From: Azadirachta indica
Lineage: Eukaryota > Streptophyta > Magnoliopsida > Sapindales > Meliaceae
Length of the DNA stretch: 64,000 nucleotides
Assembly (NCBI GenBank): GCA_022749755.1
Contig: CM040448.1
Location: 12,398,481-12,462,480, forward strand
Reading direction: 5' to 3'
In this document: positions 1 through 13,945 of the stretch, one piece after another
How the letters are laid out: every line of letters starts with the position of its first letter
Position numbering within the stretch: the first letter of the stretch is position 1
Translations under genes and position numbers: made by a program
The notes under the pieces: model-generated
What the model was told of the DNA's origin: nothing
The model's database searches: none
Seen by the model: only the letters and a program-made list of their open reading frames with translations

Positions 1-926
1 TATTTTAATATCTTTATATTTTTCATAATAACTTATCATTCTCTGATTTTTATTTTTTTATTTTATCGTTCAATTTAATTAATTAATTTATAAATAATAA
101 AATTAAAAATATTTAAAATACTTAAAAATAAAATTAAAATTTAAAAGAACAATAAGACGTTATGAAAAATATGAAAAAATAATAAGACATTGACCGTAAA
201 AAATCAGAGGGCAATAGACATTTTCCCTAAAATAATTTGATCAACTCATAAAAAAGGAACATAAGGTAATATTATTTTTTATATAAAATTATTATTTTCT
301 AACACAATTTAATTAATATATTAAAAAATAGTAGTTTACAACTTTATTTCGATAATACAATTTATAAAATAAAATATTTGTTAACATTTAAATGAATTTT
401 TTTTTTATCAATGATATATTTTTCTTTTCATAAATATTTTAAAAAGACCTTAAATAAATTTTATCGGTTGAAACTTAGAATTTAAATTATTGGTATTGGT
501 GTATTGCTTTAATTCATGTATTTTTAAATTTTCTTGATATATTGTTTAAAAAAATCAGTTATAATTACTTCCCCATTGATATTTTTTTTTTTATTTAATT
601 ATTTAAATTTGAATATTTTATTTTTTATTAGATTAATTTTCTTATTATCATAGTTAATCCAAACTGAATCGTAATTTTTTTTGAATTACATTGAATGAGA
701 TTCAATTTTGATTAATTAGATTGGAATTAAAAAATTATAATCTAGCTAGTACTAATAAATTAAATGTATTATTAATCAAACGTGTTGGAATATCTAATCC
801 TCAAAATCAAACCGTTCTTATACTAATGCTAGAGCAGATCAATTAGAGGTGGTGCCACTGTATTCCCTCCATACTTATAATAATAATATGTTGATGAATA
901 TTTTCCACTTACAAAATATATTGCAG
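1..926. other. A+T-rich intronic or flanking DNA left of the MADS exons
   Basis: Very A+T-rich sequence with no convincing exon. It probably lies in an intron of the MADS-box gene whose last exons begin at 927, because the 100-bp K-box exon expected just upstream in that family is not visible here. I see no RNA gene or recognisable transposon. Confidence 0.5.
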
Positions 927-1510
927 ACAGATATAATGGTGCAGCAATTGGAAAAGCTACAGCAAAAGGTATGAATATTTTTTACTCAAATTTTGTATTC
1001 CCATTTTATATAATTCTGGTGACTTTTGAAACAAATTAATTAATTACTTGCAGGCAAATGTTCTTGGAGAAGAAAATGAACGGCTCAAGTCTAAGGTTAA
1101 ATTAATTTGCTTAATTAATTAATTAATTATCTATTAAAAACTATATATGTACATATAAATTGATTAACTAACTTGCAGCTTATTGAAGAAGAGGGACAGT
1201 GTGTTGAAGCCGTTCGAGAACCAGGAACAGGTCGTAGTAATATTGACCACGTCAGGATGATGAACCCTTCTCCATCTGCTCCTAATTTACAGATAGGGTA
1301 AACCATTTCATTCGTATATATCTATAATTAGGGAATAATAAGTGCTTTTCTAGAAAGTGCTTCTTTAATTTAAAAGATCATTTTTTTTTCTTTCTCGGAA
1401 AATTAAGCAGGTATCATCAATTCAGTCTCGAGGATAGAGCAAGTATTGAAGCAGGAGTGTCCTTAGCTGCAGGTAGGTTTAACCCTAACCCTGCTCAGGG
1501 ATGGCTTTGA
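927..1510 (+). CDS. MIKC-type MADS-box transcription factor, 3' end only
   Basis: Four exons can be read: 927-968 (42 bp), 1054-1095 (42 bp), 1179-1297 and 1411-1510, all with GT-AG borders and phases that stay open to a TGA at 1508-1510. Two successive 42-bp exons followed by two C-terminal exons are the classic end of an 8-exon MIKC MADS gene. The first two encode the end of the K-domain (QLEKLQQK, then VLGEENERLKSK), an amphipathic helix used for dimer and tetramer formation. The C-terminus contains PNLQIGYHQF and ends AQGWL, which resembles the LQIGY and terminal GW motifs of the AGL6/SEPALLATA group, though the rest does not match a subfamily I can name. MADS domain, I-region and most of the K-domain should lie left of the window. 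Family call is good; subfamily is an inference. It could also be a 5'-truncated relic. Confidence 0.72.
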
Positions 1511-3452
1511 ACTGAAGTAATTGAAATGCATCCTTGTTATTCTAATTAATTTCTCTTATATATTGTTTATTGACTGTTAATTAGGATTACTGTTGTGTGA
1601 GACATGTTAATTAAGTTCTTATTTGACTTTCTCGTATTGTAATAATGAAAAAGTCTGCATTATTCTCAATCTCAATCTCATGGTTAATTTGATATGATAT
1701 GGGATAGATGCATTTTAAGATTAAATAGAATCTTATTCCTTTTTCCTAATTAGTGAATCTACTTATGATTCCAATTTAGGCTAAGATAATATTGTTTTCC
1801 TGCTTTATAACGACATAAATAATTGTTATATAATTCCCTGCTTTATAATCATGTAAATAATTGTTAGTATCTGATAAAGTGCACAAGTTTTTATCAAATC
1901 CAAAACCTAACACTTAAAATTCAAAAATAACATCAACGTTCCAATCAAATATTGATACATGGGACTCAGAAATATTTATAATTGTCTTTTTTTTTTTTGA
2001 AAAAGAATATGTTCATATAATAAAATAAAGTTTAAATTAACTATTTACTTTTTTTATTTGGGTGAAATTGTCTTTTTTTTTTTAAATAAGATACTCAACA
2101 AAACCTATTTTGTTGCATCATACACGTGTAACGTTTTGATGAATCTCTTACAATTTAAATATTTTGTTGAGAAAATTTTTCCAAAATTAATAATATAGAA
2201 CTAACGGTATTTATAGTGCCACGACAAAGGATGTCACAAAAATGATTTCTACCAAATTCTTTATGTCATATATTATATTATATTATTTTTTTTGAATACT
2301 GTCTATATATTATTTAATCGGTAGATTCTACACGATATCTGCAAAAAAATACTAACAACTTTCTATTTTATTTTATTTTATTTTATTTTATGCCCCCTTT
2401 CTTGGAAAGGGCACTTTTCATATCAATATTTTAGCCCTTATTTCTCTTATAAAACTTACAAGCAAATAATTATATTAGATAAATTAATAAAAATATATAA
2501 AAATAAATAAAAATTTGAACAGCATATAATTCATATTAATTTTCAAAGTTGAGCTAGTTGAGATTTTATCCATAAAATTTTTAGTCAAAAAAATTATTAA
2601 TTATTTTATTATTTTATTATAATTGAAAATCTAAAAGTCTTTCAAAGAAGTTAAAAATTTGGACTTCTCATCCTGGTCCGGTATACAAAACCAAGTCTAA
2701 TAAGTTTTCTTCTAATTATAATTAAATAAATAAAAAATAATTTTCAAATTAAAATATTCATATTCATAAATATATGATAGAAATAAATAAAACGATAAAA
2801 TAAAAATATGCATGTTTTTAATGCCTAACCCTTTTTATACTTGTCTTCCTGAGCCACTCCCGAAATTAATATCTTCTAATTATTAAATTCCAACAAGATA
2901 CAAATTACGCTTGATCTCCAAGGCAACGTGTTCTTGAAAACACAGCTTTTCGGACCATTCGAGAAGAAAAGCGTGAGACAGAGAGAGAGAGCTAAGCAGC
3001 ATGCCCTTAATGCCAAAGATCGAATAAAGCAAGTAAATAAATTTATAAAACAGTCAAAATTAAAAATGAGTTAAATCACTAACATATATTCATCTTATAT
3101 TATAATAAATAACATCGTCACATCATTTATGTAGTCACATAATTAAATGAATAATTGTGTTGTATACAAATGCGGTTTCTAACGGAGAACATGCAATACG
3201 AGGAATAAAAGTTGGGACTAAAATGTTTTTCTGTGTGCTGAATGCCGCCGAGTGATTTTAATTTTTCGTGAACTCCTCGTTGTCAAAGATTCTTTAGGAC
3301 TGCAACAATCTTTTCTTAGTTCTGCATCTTCTTCTTAACAGACCCACATCTACCTCTTTTTCCCTCTCTCTCTGCAATTATTCTTGCTCTACCTTCGCAT
3401 TTCAATTCGTTTTCTGTGGCATACAGTTCCCCGATTCGGTTTCGGTGCTAAA
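1511..3452. other. Intergenic region: MADS 3' flank and fructokinase promoter
   Basis: No gene is seen. The left part is A+T-rich with a short TTTTA pentamer repeat near 2366-2390. From about 3240 the base composition rises and a CT-rich tract (3325-3375) runs into the presumed fructokinase 5' UTR. Confidence 0.55.
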
Positions 3453-6400
3453 ATGGCTGGCAATCCCATTTCCGGTTCGTCTTTCTTTCTCTATCTACAC
3501 TTTCAAATTACCATACTTGAATGTTCTTGATTGAATCTATGTCATTTTCTGGTTTTGATTCTCTTGTTAAGATATGTAATGAATGATCTCGTTTCTGGGT
3601 TCGGGAGCTGGTTGTATGGGTGCAAGGTTGTTTCTTTGTGAATGTTTGATGGTGGTTTTCTGTTGTTCATCTATGATTGATTGATAGATAATATTGCTGC
3701 GGTGGTTTTTTCCGTTAAATCAGGTTATTGATGATAGATCTCTGGTTGCATGATTCACGTGTGTTCTTTAGTATGTGAATCATCGAATCAGATGATACTA
3801 CCTTGAGCTATTATCTTCTCTTAGGATCTGTATAACACTTTGTAGTTGCAAAATTAGAATCTTTCTTTAGAATCTTTAAATTGTAATTGGAATTTCTGAC
3901 ATCAAGATAGGCTTATTTTAGCTGTTATTAGTACCAGAGGTTTCTGAGATGACGCTGTTCCTGTCAGTTTCTCATGAGATAGTTGTTTGAGCTTATATAT
4001 CCTGAGAAAAAAAAAAATCAGTTTTTGGAGGTGTGCACTTTCTAAATCTCATGCCATGTAAAGAAGATAATGTTTGCACTTGATCTTGGAATATTTTAAT
4101 GTTTTCCCTTAGATACTTCTTGTTAACCATCTAGGCAATTGAAACTTGTATGGTATGAATGAACACACCTTAGATCTTAACTGAAGCTGATTGCATAACA
4201 TGACAAATTTCAGTTGTCAGATTGGTCTCGGAATACCATGTTAGAAGACTCTGTTTTCTTTTCCCTCCCATTTTAGTGATTTTATTGAAGTAATCTGATT
4301 GCTGGTCATATTGATATCAAGTGATTATGTATCTATGGATGGTTCTGCAGATCTTCCCACGAATATGAAAGGATGGTCCAGGTACAACAATTCACTAGTT
4401 GTTTGCTTTGGGGAGATGTTGATCGATTTTGTCCCAACAGTTGCAGGGGTTTCACTAGCTGAAGCACCTGCTTTCAAGAAGGCTCCTGGCGGTGCTCCTG
4501 CCAATGTGGCTGTAGGCATATCAAGGTTAGGAGGGTCATCGGGTTTTGTTGGCAAGGTGTGTTAATATCTTTGTTTCCTTACATGCCATTTGCTTGGATG
4601 AGTCTATGACACTTCTTGGTTCCTTGTGGAAATTGCTTCATTGCCCTTTACATAATTGCATGTTAGCTTTTTAAGTATAACTTCCAATTTCACTTCTTAC
4701 AAGTTGACTCAACTCCCACTCCCGAACAACCCCAGAACATAAACAACATGTACTAATTGTATGTTAAGCAGGGGAGCATAATTTGCCATTTTCTATTAAC
4801 AATAAGCTTTTGATTTGATCACCCTAGAGAACTGATATAAACAAATCTCTCTATGCAAAATTTGCATTATAACCACGGTTATCTTATAATTTTGTGTATC
4901 TTCTTATAACCTCATTGCATTATTCGCTATCTTGATTACTTCAGGTACTCTCGGATTTAACTAAATGAAATATGCAAATTCCATGCAATATGGCACTTTG
5001 TTAGTCCCAGCTGCCTGCTTCCATTGCAATAAAATCAATCCTCTGCTTTTCTCTGTGTTGTGAGCAATTTTGGTAGCAGTTGTACCTTGCTTCTTCTTAG
5101 TTATAGTAACAGTTCTAAATTTTGTCGTCTGTATCACAGTTTGGTGATGATGAATTTGGTTATATGTTGGCTGACATTTTAAAACAAAACAATGTCGATA
5201 CCTCTGGCGTACGGTATGATTCCACTGCCAGGACTGCCTTGGCTTTTGTTACACTCAGAGCTGATGGTGAGCGTGAATTCTTGTTTTTTCGTCATCCAAG
5301 TGCTGATATGCTTCTTCGTGAATCAGAACTTGATGGAAACCTCATTAAGCAGGTCCTTTTCTCTCTTTCTTGTTTAATTAAGAAATATGATGTATATTAA
5401 TTGATTCTAGCAGATATTTTATACATTTAAAAAACGTTAATTTTCTAATTATACTTTATTGCAGGCCAGCATCTTCCATTATGGTTCTATAAGTTTAATT
5501 GCAGAACCATGCAGATCATCTCATCTTGCTGCTATGAATATGGCCAAGGAGTCTGGTAGCATCCTCTCTTATGATCCTAATTTGAGATTGGCACTATGGC
5601 CATCAGAAGAGGCTGCTAGGGAGGGCATAATGAGTATATGGGATCAAGCTGATATTATTAAGGTACAATATGAAACAAGAAATTCATGTATAAAATGAAT
5701 TTTCTTCTGCATGAGTACAGATTTAACAGTGGCTTCTTTGTTTTTGCAACAGCCATTGTGGAAGTATTCAGTCATATCTCATCACGTTCTTTTTGTGGCT
5801 ATCTTGTGAATTTTGCAGATAAATGAGGATGAAATTACATTCTTAACTGGAGGTGATGATCATAATGATGATAACGTGGTGTTAGAGAAGCTTTATCATC
5901 CTAATCTCAAACTTTTGATTGTTACTGAAGGGTCACAGGGTTGTAGATATTACACCAAGGTAAGATAATGACTTTGTTTCTATTTGATGTTAGGACTTAA
6001 GTGTTCCAATAGAAGCATTTTCTTTTTGTGGTAAAAGTATTCCACAAGAAGTCCCTAAATCCTGTTGCACACAACATATCTGGTCTATTTTTTCCAGTAA
6101 TCATTACAGATTTGCATTAATAGTATCTTGTGCAAAGTGATTGCTCAAGACTGAATACAGAGTAATATTAATATGTGATCTTCAAATTTTGTGAATGTGA
6201 AGGTGCCTAATAATAAAGCAACTATTTAGAAGCAGTTTGCATAAGCTGAACCATCTAATTCCAATGGTTGAATTTAATTATTAATCAGTTATAATGAAAT
6301 TGACATAAACCAAAACTTTGTGCAGGAATTTAAAGGGAGTGTTCCTGGTATTAAAACTAAAGCTGTTGACACAACCGGTGCTGGTGATGCATTTGTCAGC

Positions 6401-7089
6401 GGAATACTTTACTGCTTAGCTTCTGATCGAAACCTCTTGCAGGTACCTATAATGATAAGTTGAACTAAAACAATCATTCTGTTGCATATGTATCACCATT
6501 CTAAATTGTAGCTGAGCCATATAGATGTGATATAATATTTATGTTTCTTTGCTGCTGAAAAGAAAATGTAAATTCTGTTTAAGAGGTTTTCAGGCATCAT
6601 TCTGAAGTAATATGCTCAAATTTTCTCTTATTTATACATGGACCAATTCAAAAATTCAATATCCCTGACAAAGCCAAGTAGTTTATCCTTGGTTTTTCCC
6701 TTTCTTCTTGGCTGTTGGAAACTATGCAAATATGGAAAATGCTGCTCTGCTTATTCTATCACATCCTTGGGAGTTGTTTAGAATTCCATAAACCTCTTCA
6801 ATGATTGTATCTAGTGTTGCAGTTTCTTTTTATAAACTTATGCAGTTGCAGCAGATATTATACCAGAAAACAGAAATATTGATGAATTATGAGAATTTTT
6901 GGACCCAAAAGAGATTGTAGTGTTCTTTAATAATTTATTTTTAAATGACAGGATGAGAACCGGTTAAGAGAAGCTCTACTATTTGCAAATGCCTGTGGTG
7001 CCCTCACAGTGACAGAGAGAGGTGCAATTCCTGCACTGCCGACAAAAGCAGCTGTCCTGAATCTATTACATCCTGTTGCCTCATCGTAA
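3453..7089 (+). CDS. Fructokinase (pfkB-family carbohydrate kinase), cytosolic type
   Basis: Phosphorylates fructose with ATP to fructose 6-phosphate, feeding sucrose breakdown products into glycolysis and starch synthesis. Exons: 3453-3474, 4351-4556, 5140-5352, 5465-5662, 5819-5959, 6326-6442, 6952-7089; they total 1035 nt, with GT-AG borders and closed phases, giving 344 aa, a normal length for a plant cytosolic fructokinase. The start is the ATG at 3453 in a 22-bp first exon; the next exon alone lacks a good upstream start. Motifs seen: [12 protein letters not shown] near the N-terminus, the pfkB signature 1 region [16 protein letters not shown] (about residues 54-70), and signature 2 DTTGAGDAF with the catalytic-base Asp at residue 281. 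No transit peptide is evident, which argues for the cytosol. In memory-based synteny it corresponds to At5g51830. All key residues are present, so it should be active. Confidence 0.95.
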
Positions 7090-8122
7090 AAGCACCAAAC
7101 AGAATTTAATTCATTGTACCCTTTCTTTTGTTGTTGTAATACGAGCTTCGTTTGCCGAAGCAACAAAGAGCTATTTGCTCTCTCTCTTTTCTTCAAGAAA
7201 GTTATACAGCACATTTGCGCTAAAGTATTCTACGAGATGCTAGAATGATCAATAAGATTAGATAGCTAATTTTATTAGCAGAAGGAACATGGATATGGTT
7301 TTGTCTAAAAACGCTTGAACGCCTTCTTGGCTTCAAATCATTTTCACGAATGTCCAAACTTTAGTGAGCGGATGAGTAGTAAATGATTAGTCATTAGGTA
7401 AAAACAGTATCTGTTAAATAATTTGGTTACTATGTTAAAACGCAACAATCCAAAAATAAGATTGCTTTGTAAACATTGATATCTGCTTTAAATGTTTTTT
7501 TATCGATCGTTTTTAGTCTAAGAAGTAGTTGGGAAGTGCTTTACATAAAAGCATTTTAATGAAGACAAGGTGTCTTCAAATCTTTTTTCTTACAAAATAA
7601 GGGTGCCTTGTAGTAAAAATAGCCCAATTATCTGAGCCATATTGGATTTGTTTGGCAGGCGGATCTGTAGGAACCGAATATGTGAGAAGTGCGCTTTCTT
7701 TTACAGATTACGATGAAAACTGTTAAGTTGTGGGTGGGATATTGGTCCTGACGCACCGCGTTGGTCTTCTTTCACGTGCTTAGCATGTGCATACGGTTGC
7801 ACTTATCGTCAACATCACTAAAAGGCAAATTGGGGGGCAATATGAAAAATGTGTGACCACTGGTCCCGAAATATCGGCCTTCGGAGCCCGATATATCGCC
7901 TCGCCTGTCATTTCATTTTCGTCTTTCGATGGGCGTCTCGGCTATCGGCCCCATCCAAAGATAAACACTAGAATTCTACGTTTTGCTTGATTCATCAAGT
8001 AAAACGAAACGAAAACTGAGCAAAAGATCAGAAGTGAAAACTGTTGAGGTGTTTATAGTTTCATCACAGAAATCAAAAGCATTTTTTTTTCTTTTAATTT
8101 CAGATTTTAAATTATCAACAAA
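7090..8122. other. Intergenic: fructokinase 3' flank and promoter of the coiled-coil gene
   Basis: No gene seen. A G-box core (CACGTG) lies at 7773-7778 and the DNA from 7720 to 7980 is richer in G+C than its surroundings, consistent with a promoter or 5' UTR for the gene starting at 8123. A short open frame at 7787-7990 has no recognisable content. Confidence 0.5.
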
Positions 8123-11100
8123 ATGGCTTTTGATCCTTCGCTTCGACCTGAGATCGGGCCCGATGGCATCCCACGAGAAGCCCCTGTCATCGCCTACACC
8201 GAGAAGGTCTATCTATTTTGTCTATGTTTATGTATTTTCATTTATGTATTTTTTTTTTAAATAATTGTTAATGTGATTATGATTTTGTGTTCTTTGTATC
8301 AGATAATTTTGGAAGAGCAGCTTCAGTTGAAGAAGTATGTTCTTGTTTTATTTTTATCTAGATTTGTATCTGTTTATGTTTTAATTTATCATTTGCTATA
8401 TTGCTTTTATAATGTATATCTTCTCGTAATGCCTTTGTAACTCTGTGTTTTGCTAATGCAATGTTCAGATTCTGGCCATTTAATTTAATATATAAACATA
8501 TATAATTTATCTCAATCCTGTATTAAGCTAGACTACAATGTACTTAATTTGTTACAACTCTTGGTTTATTTGAAGTGAGTTTTCTGATTTTTAAAGATTT
8601 TTGACAAGTAAAAAAAAAGATTTTTTCATCCTTGATCTGTTAGTGTCCTTTAGTTATTGTAGATTGTCAGATCAAGAGAAATGGAGATGATTTATAATCT
8701 TTTGTTAGGATATTTAGTGGTGGTGAGCTTTTGGGCATTATATGTCATATGATCAAAGGAGCTGAGAATTCTTCTATCAGAAGCTATTTAAGGTCCATGG
8801 GTGGAATCTTGTATTTGGAGTTGCTTGTAACTTATTGATACTAGTAGTTGTTGTTGTCAGTCGTGATCATGTCTTGGATAGTAGATGGTGTCAGGATATT
8901 GTATAAGCATACTGGACATACTGGAGGTAGCTCAAGATTATTGGAGGTAGTGGTGATGGTGTCTTTGATTTTTGCAAGCTGTTATGGTGATTGCAGTTGT
9001 CGCAACTGAGTTGACAGGAAGTGGTAGAGTAGTCTTGAAAGTGATGACATGGTGGTGATTTTGGTAGCACTAGGGGTGATGTTGTTAGTATGATGAAAAC
9101 AATAACTGGATGGCAGGATGGTTATGAAGGTGACAGTAGTGGGTAATGTGTTTTGGTTGTTAGTTATTTTTCTTTGTCCTTGGCCTTAATTAATAGCATA
9201 TATTGTGTTTTTTTGTTTCACAAATTTCTTTCCTGGGTGCAAATAGAGAAGGTCTTTCTTTTTTCTTTTTTTTTTTTTTGAGTTTTTCTGGTAATTAGGA
9301 GTAAAAACCATGGGCCATTTAGAAGTTCAATTCCCAAAACTTTAAATCATTTTGCATTCATAGGGTTCAATTGCTATTGTGTTGAATAAATCTTGCTCCT
9401 TATTCCTTAGTGTACATTATGTTTATTTTGCTAGTCATGTCCCTCAATTTTCTGTGTGTCTCTCTCTCTTCTGATGATTAGTTGAATATCTTGCATGATC
9501 TTCTATGATACTTGTTTTCAGATACATTGAAGAAAATTATTCAAAAATCCGTGATGTTGAAAAAGAATTGGCAAATCTTACGATGGAGATGAAACTCACA
9601 GCGGGGCCCAAAAAAGCAGGTTGGTATATGATCACTATATTATTGAAAGTTGCAGCTTTTATGTACCTTTTTCTTCATTAATTTGTATAGTTGAGTCACT
9701 TTGCGGTTGCTGTGATTTTCTTAAGCGCTCGAACACATGAGAAAGAAAATAGAAATGTCAACCGAGAGAATTCGTGTTGCCAAGCAGAAGGAAGAGCAAG
9801 CACGAAAGGTTTGTCCCTCCTGATTAAACTCAGATTATGTTATTGTCAAATAAATCCACCTCTAACATGTTTTTTTCTAGTGGAGAGAGATTCTGATATT
9901 TGTATAAACTCAAGAAATTATGGTTGTGCTGAAGTTTTTTGTCCCCAAGTCAGCTCATCTTTGTTAGATATAGGGTTCAATGGATGGGATTATTTTGTGA
10001 AACATAATCAATTTAAGGTTTTATTGCACACACCTATGTTCTTTCTTTTTGATAAATAGTGCACACGTATATGTCCATGTACTCAGATTTGTTTGCTTCA
10101 TCCAGAATCCTTCTTTAGAACTGAACCTCTGTTTCCTACCATAAAGCAGTTTTGACCTGAGAAGGGGATTTAATACTTGAGGTCATGATTGTCTCTTTAC
10201 TTCAGGTGTGGGAAGCAGCGTCAAAGTCCGTGAAGGATGAGGAAGTGATTAAGCAAAAGCTATGTGAAGATCTGAACAATCTGGTATATATGTATTTATT
10301 AAATGTTGATGCAAAATGTTTCAACTTTATGGATTACACTTTTGATGCTATTATGCATGATAGGTCCAAGAAAGTAGTAATGCTCAGTTCTCTAGACTTG
10401 AGGCACTGAAAAGACGATTGGAGGCTTTGAACCCGAGTAGAGCATCCACTTCTCATATTGTAAGTTCTCTTTCCATTTCTAATTATCACTTTGATATCTC
10501 TATTAGTTCATTACTTGGATGGCACTCCCATTTCACTGTTTCCTGGATTTGCCATCATCTGACATTGGGTAGTTCTTTCACATATTACCTTCTTTGCATC
10601 ATCTGTTCTGTGTGTTGAAGTATAATGTATCATTTTGCAACCAACTATGGCTATGAGCATGTCCACCATGAGAAAAAAGAGAAATTTTACTGTGACTTCG
10701 TGACCCTGGAGTATTTCCACGTTTTAATTCATTGATGCTTTACTGCATTTGCTTTACTTCTCTGCAAGGGAGGTATCCCTTTGTTCACATTGTGCCTGAA
10801 TATTATTAATTTAACTTTCAGTAGCTTTGCCCATTCTCCCTCTCATCCTTTAAAGTTAAGCTTTTTCTAGTAATTTAACCTGCAGCCATCCTCCTGTGAA
10901 TTGGCCAAAACTCAAGCACATTTTTTTGGAAGTGATAAGTGCCACTTCATCTAATGACATTCTCGCTTGGCAACAGATTACCATTGTCTTGTTTGTGTTA
11001 CACTTTTCCAGTTATAAAGGATCTTTGCCTTTAATTAGCATGTTAATAGAAAGATGTTGAGATTTTGAATATGGATTTATCTTCAGGATGGGAGTCCAAC

Positions 11101-11386
11101 GGGATCTGCACAGATCAGTCTAGCTCAAGATGCTTCTTCAGCTTCCCCTGTGTCAGAACTAGGTGGCAGAGACACTCAAATTGCTTCATCCAAACAAGGA
11201 GATGGTGGAAATGCTGCAGTTATGAATGGGCACAATCATCAACCTACTGTTGATGGAGAAGTAAAAGGAAAGAAGAAAACCCACTTTCAAGGACGAGGAA
11301 GGGGAGTTGGGGCTGTGCCTAAGGGTAGAGGATCCACAGCACCAGGTTGGACAGGTGCCGGATTTGATGTTGATGGAAGACCTTAG
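8123..11386 (+). CDS. Plant coiled-coil protein with Arg/Gly-rich tail (At5g51840-like)
   Basis: Function not established. Seven exons: 8123-8206, 8303-8334, 9522-9619, 9726-9808, 10206-10283, 10364-10459, 11087-11386; total 771 nt, 256 aa, phases closed throughout. The N-terminus MAFDPSLRPEIGPDGIPRE precedes a long charged helical stretch rich in E, K, Q and L (about residues 27-160), a likely coiled coil. The last exon is low-complexity (A, S, G, Q), then a basic cluster KGKKK and an RG-rich tail (GRGRGVGAVPKGRG) ending FDVDGRP, which looks like a nucleic-acid- or protein-binding tail. No signal peptide, membrane segment or catalytic motif is visible. Its place between fructokinase and a TRM gene matches At5g51840, which I recall being annotated only as junctophilin-like, without MORN repeats visible here. 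The large second intron (8335-9521) contains an odd GT-rich stretch. Confidence 0.85.
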
Positions 11387-13905
11387 AGCATAGTATTGGA
11401 TTCTATTTTCTATGTTGAAGCCATGGTGCAAGTAGACAGAAGTGTTGCTCATTTATTGGGTATATTCTTTCATCCTTCCTATTCACTCTTCTGTCAACTG
11501 ATGTTTTTTTCCTCATATGCTTCCAATTGCATATAGCTTGTTGATATAAAAACTTTTTAACTGAATTGTTTCCCACAGTATATTTCAAGCAAGAAACTGT
11601 TCAAAGATACATTTCATTTTTATGTTTTCATTTTTTTGGAATGTTTGACCTGGATCACCAAGGCAAATTATCTCTGTACTAGCAGATATATCAAATATGC
11701 ATGTTACAGATGCAAGGGTCAGATAGGTCTGCCTTTTTAATATCTTTAAGATTTTGCTATTCATGGAAAACCTCTTGTGTGACCATGAACTCCTCACCAG
11801 GGACGCAGGGATATTCTTGCAATTACTCTAGACTGCATATATTTTCATAAATCTTTATCAAAATGTTTCCACTGTAAATCATTTTTACAGCTGCTGTGAC
11901 TTCCAGTAAAAGTTGACTCCCCGGCTTATGACTTCTGTAAATCTCATAAAACATGAAGAATTATTTTCTCTTAGTGAGTAGAACCGGTCAAGATGGGGGA
12001 GCAAAATATCTTGTGGTTTCATTTGTATTATTGCATTTAGAGTATTCTTTCCAGGTTCTTGATACTTATTTCCCCTTAACAGTTCCATGTAATTCAGTTA
12101 TCCAATAGTGTGACATTGACTAAACAATGTCCAAACAGGTCTTTTAGCCCTTAATTTACTTTAGTATCCTTATAAAATTCCGATATTCAGACGCGTTTGG
12201 ATCTTACATTCACATTCATTTTAATAGAAAGTATAAAAAATAATTGCTTTCAGAAAAACCAAAAACAGCCGAAGAGTTCAAATCCTTGAGGAATATTTTA
12301 GGGAATAGATGATTGGGAATTATGGAATCGGCTAGGCCTCCCTCAGCTCAGCTGGTAAAATCAAAGAATCAGTGTGCATCAACTGGTTGTACTGGTGGGG
12401 GTGTTAGCTAGTGTCCCATATCATTGTGTCTATTTCTGCTTCAGACGGTTACAAACTTAAATATGCTTGTACTACATAAAAGGTGATTGATTGACCCTTT
12501 CATTTTGCGTTTGTTTTCATGTTATAAGATTCTGTCCTGCCATTTTATTCTGTATATGAGCATTTGTATCTTTGTTTTAAGATGTAGAATATATACTGTT
12601 TCAAATTCAAAATTTGAATATTTTTATTTTTTTCTGCAAAACTGACTAAAATGTCTGGAGACTTGCAAATGATGATTGATGGTTCTTTTCTGCATCTTGG
12701 ATACAGCAAGGGGGAAATCTTGACTAGGAAACTGTTTGCTGGGTAAGAAAATTGTGATTTATCTTACAGCGAACAGGGTTTATTCAGTTTTATGTAAGCT
12801 TAGGTGAAAAGACAAAATAAACATCAGAGTTAGACACCGCAGTTGATTTAAGTGCTAATGAATTTGTTTGGTTTGGTTGGTCCAGTTAATTTTGTGCCTG
12901 AGAATTGTACGAATACAGTAATGGTAAGCATTCAAAATAGCTCATAGATCAGATGGGATGGGATGCAGCAGGCAGCAAAATAGCTCATAGACCTGTGGAT
13001 GTAGGGATGTAATCAGTCATCAATTGTCTGCAAGAAACGTTGTTAATTGAGTTGTTAAATATTTTTCTTGTGGCACAGTATTTAGTAATCAAGTGCAATA
13101 ATTCATGTTTCAAAATTATCATCAAAATAGAAAAGAGTGGCCATTTAACCAATGGTTATCATCATGCATCAAAGACAGAATAAGAAGAGGATGATGATGT
13201 TCAGAAATTTGTATTGGAATTACGTAGACAATTGTTGGGTCAAGTTTCAGTGTCATCATATTTTTTCCATTGTAGATCATTATTAAACTATAGGCAGCTA
13301 CTCCCCCTTGTTCATTAATAAAGAATTTTTGGCAGGCAGTAAAAACCAACACCACACACTTCCAAACTAATTTCTCCTTAATTTATGTGCCAGGTTACAG
13401 TCATTATTTGCTCCAAAGTTTGAAGAATCAAAAGAAATGAGACCCCCGAAGCATTTTTTTTCCATTATATTTTAGGGCATGAAGGAAAAACCCCCAGATG
13501 CGTGTTGGGAGTTTTAGGGGTTAAACTACTATATAGATGCTAATATAGAAGGATATGCATGCTTATTATTTTACACTTGAAAAAATTTAGGACCACTCGA
13601 TTTTTGACACACAAATCTCTGTGTCTCCCTCCCAGAACGACAGACACGGATAAGAGAAAAGAGACTTGAATGGGAGTGTGTAGGAGATGCAGAAAAGACT
13701 GGTTGGTTGAAACATCGACAAATAAAAAAGAGAATAGAAACATTTGAAACAATGGGTGGTGGGGTGTGGTCCTCCCTTGCTGTAAGGTGAATGACGACAA
13801 GCCCTAAAATTTGATCAAGTGAGATTTGATTGTGGTGTTGATATGGAGGATGAGGCTCCTTCAGTATTATTTTGTCCGGAAAGCTACGTATCTGTGTCGG
13901 AAAGA

Positions 13906-13945
<40 letters not shown>

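Noticed and set aside
7787..8264. Two + strand open frames upstream of and over the first exon of the coiled-coil gene
   Set aside because: The MAFDPSLRPEIGPDG frame starting at 8123 splices cleanly to the later exons; the others do not and have no recognisable content.
12330..12420. CAGCTCAGCTGGTAAAA, briefly considered as a tRNA-like A box
   Set aside because: No B box at the right distance and no acceptor-stem complementarity could be found.
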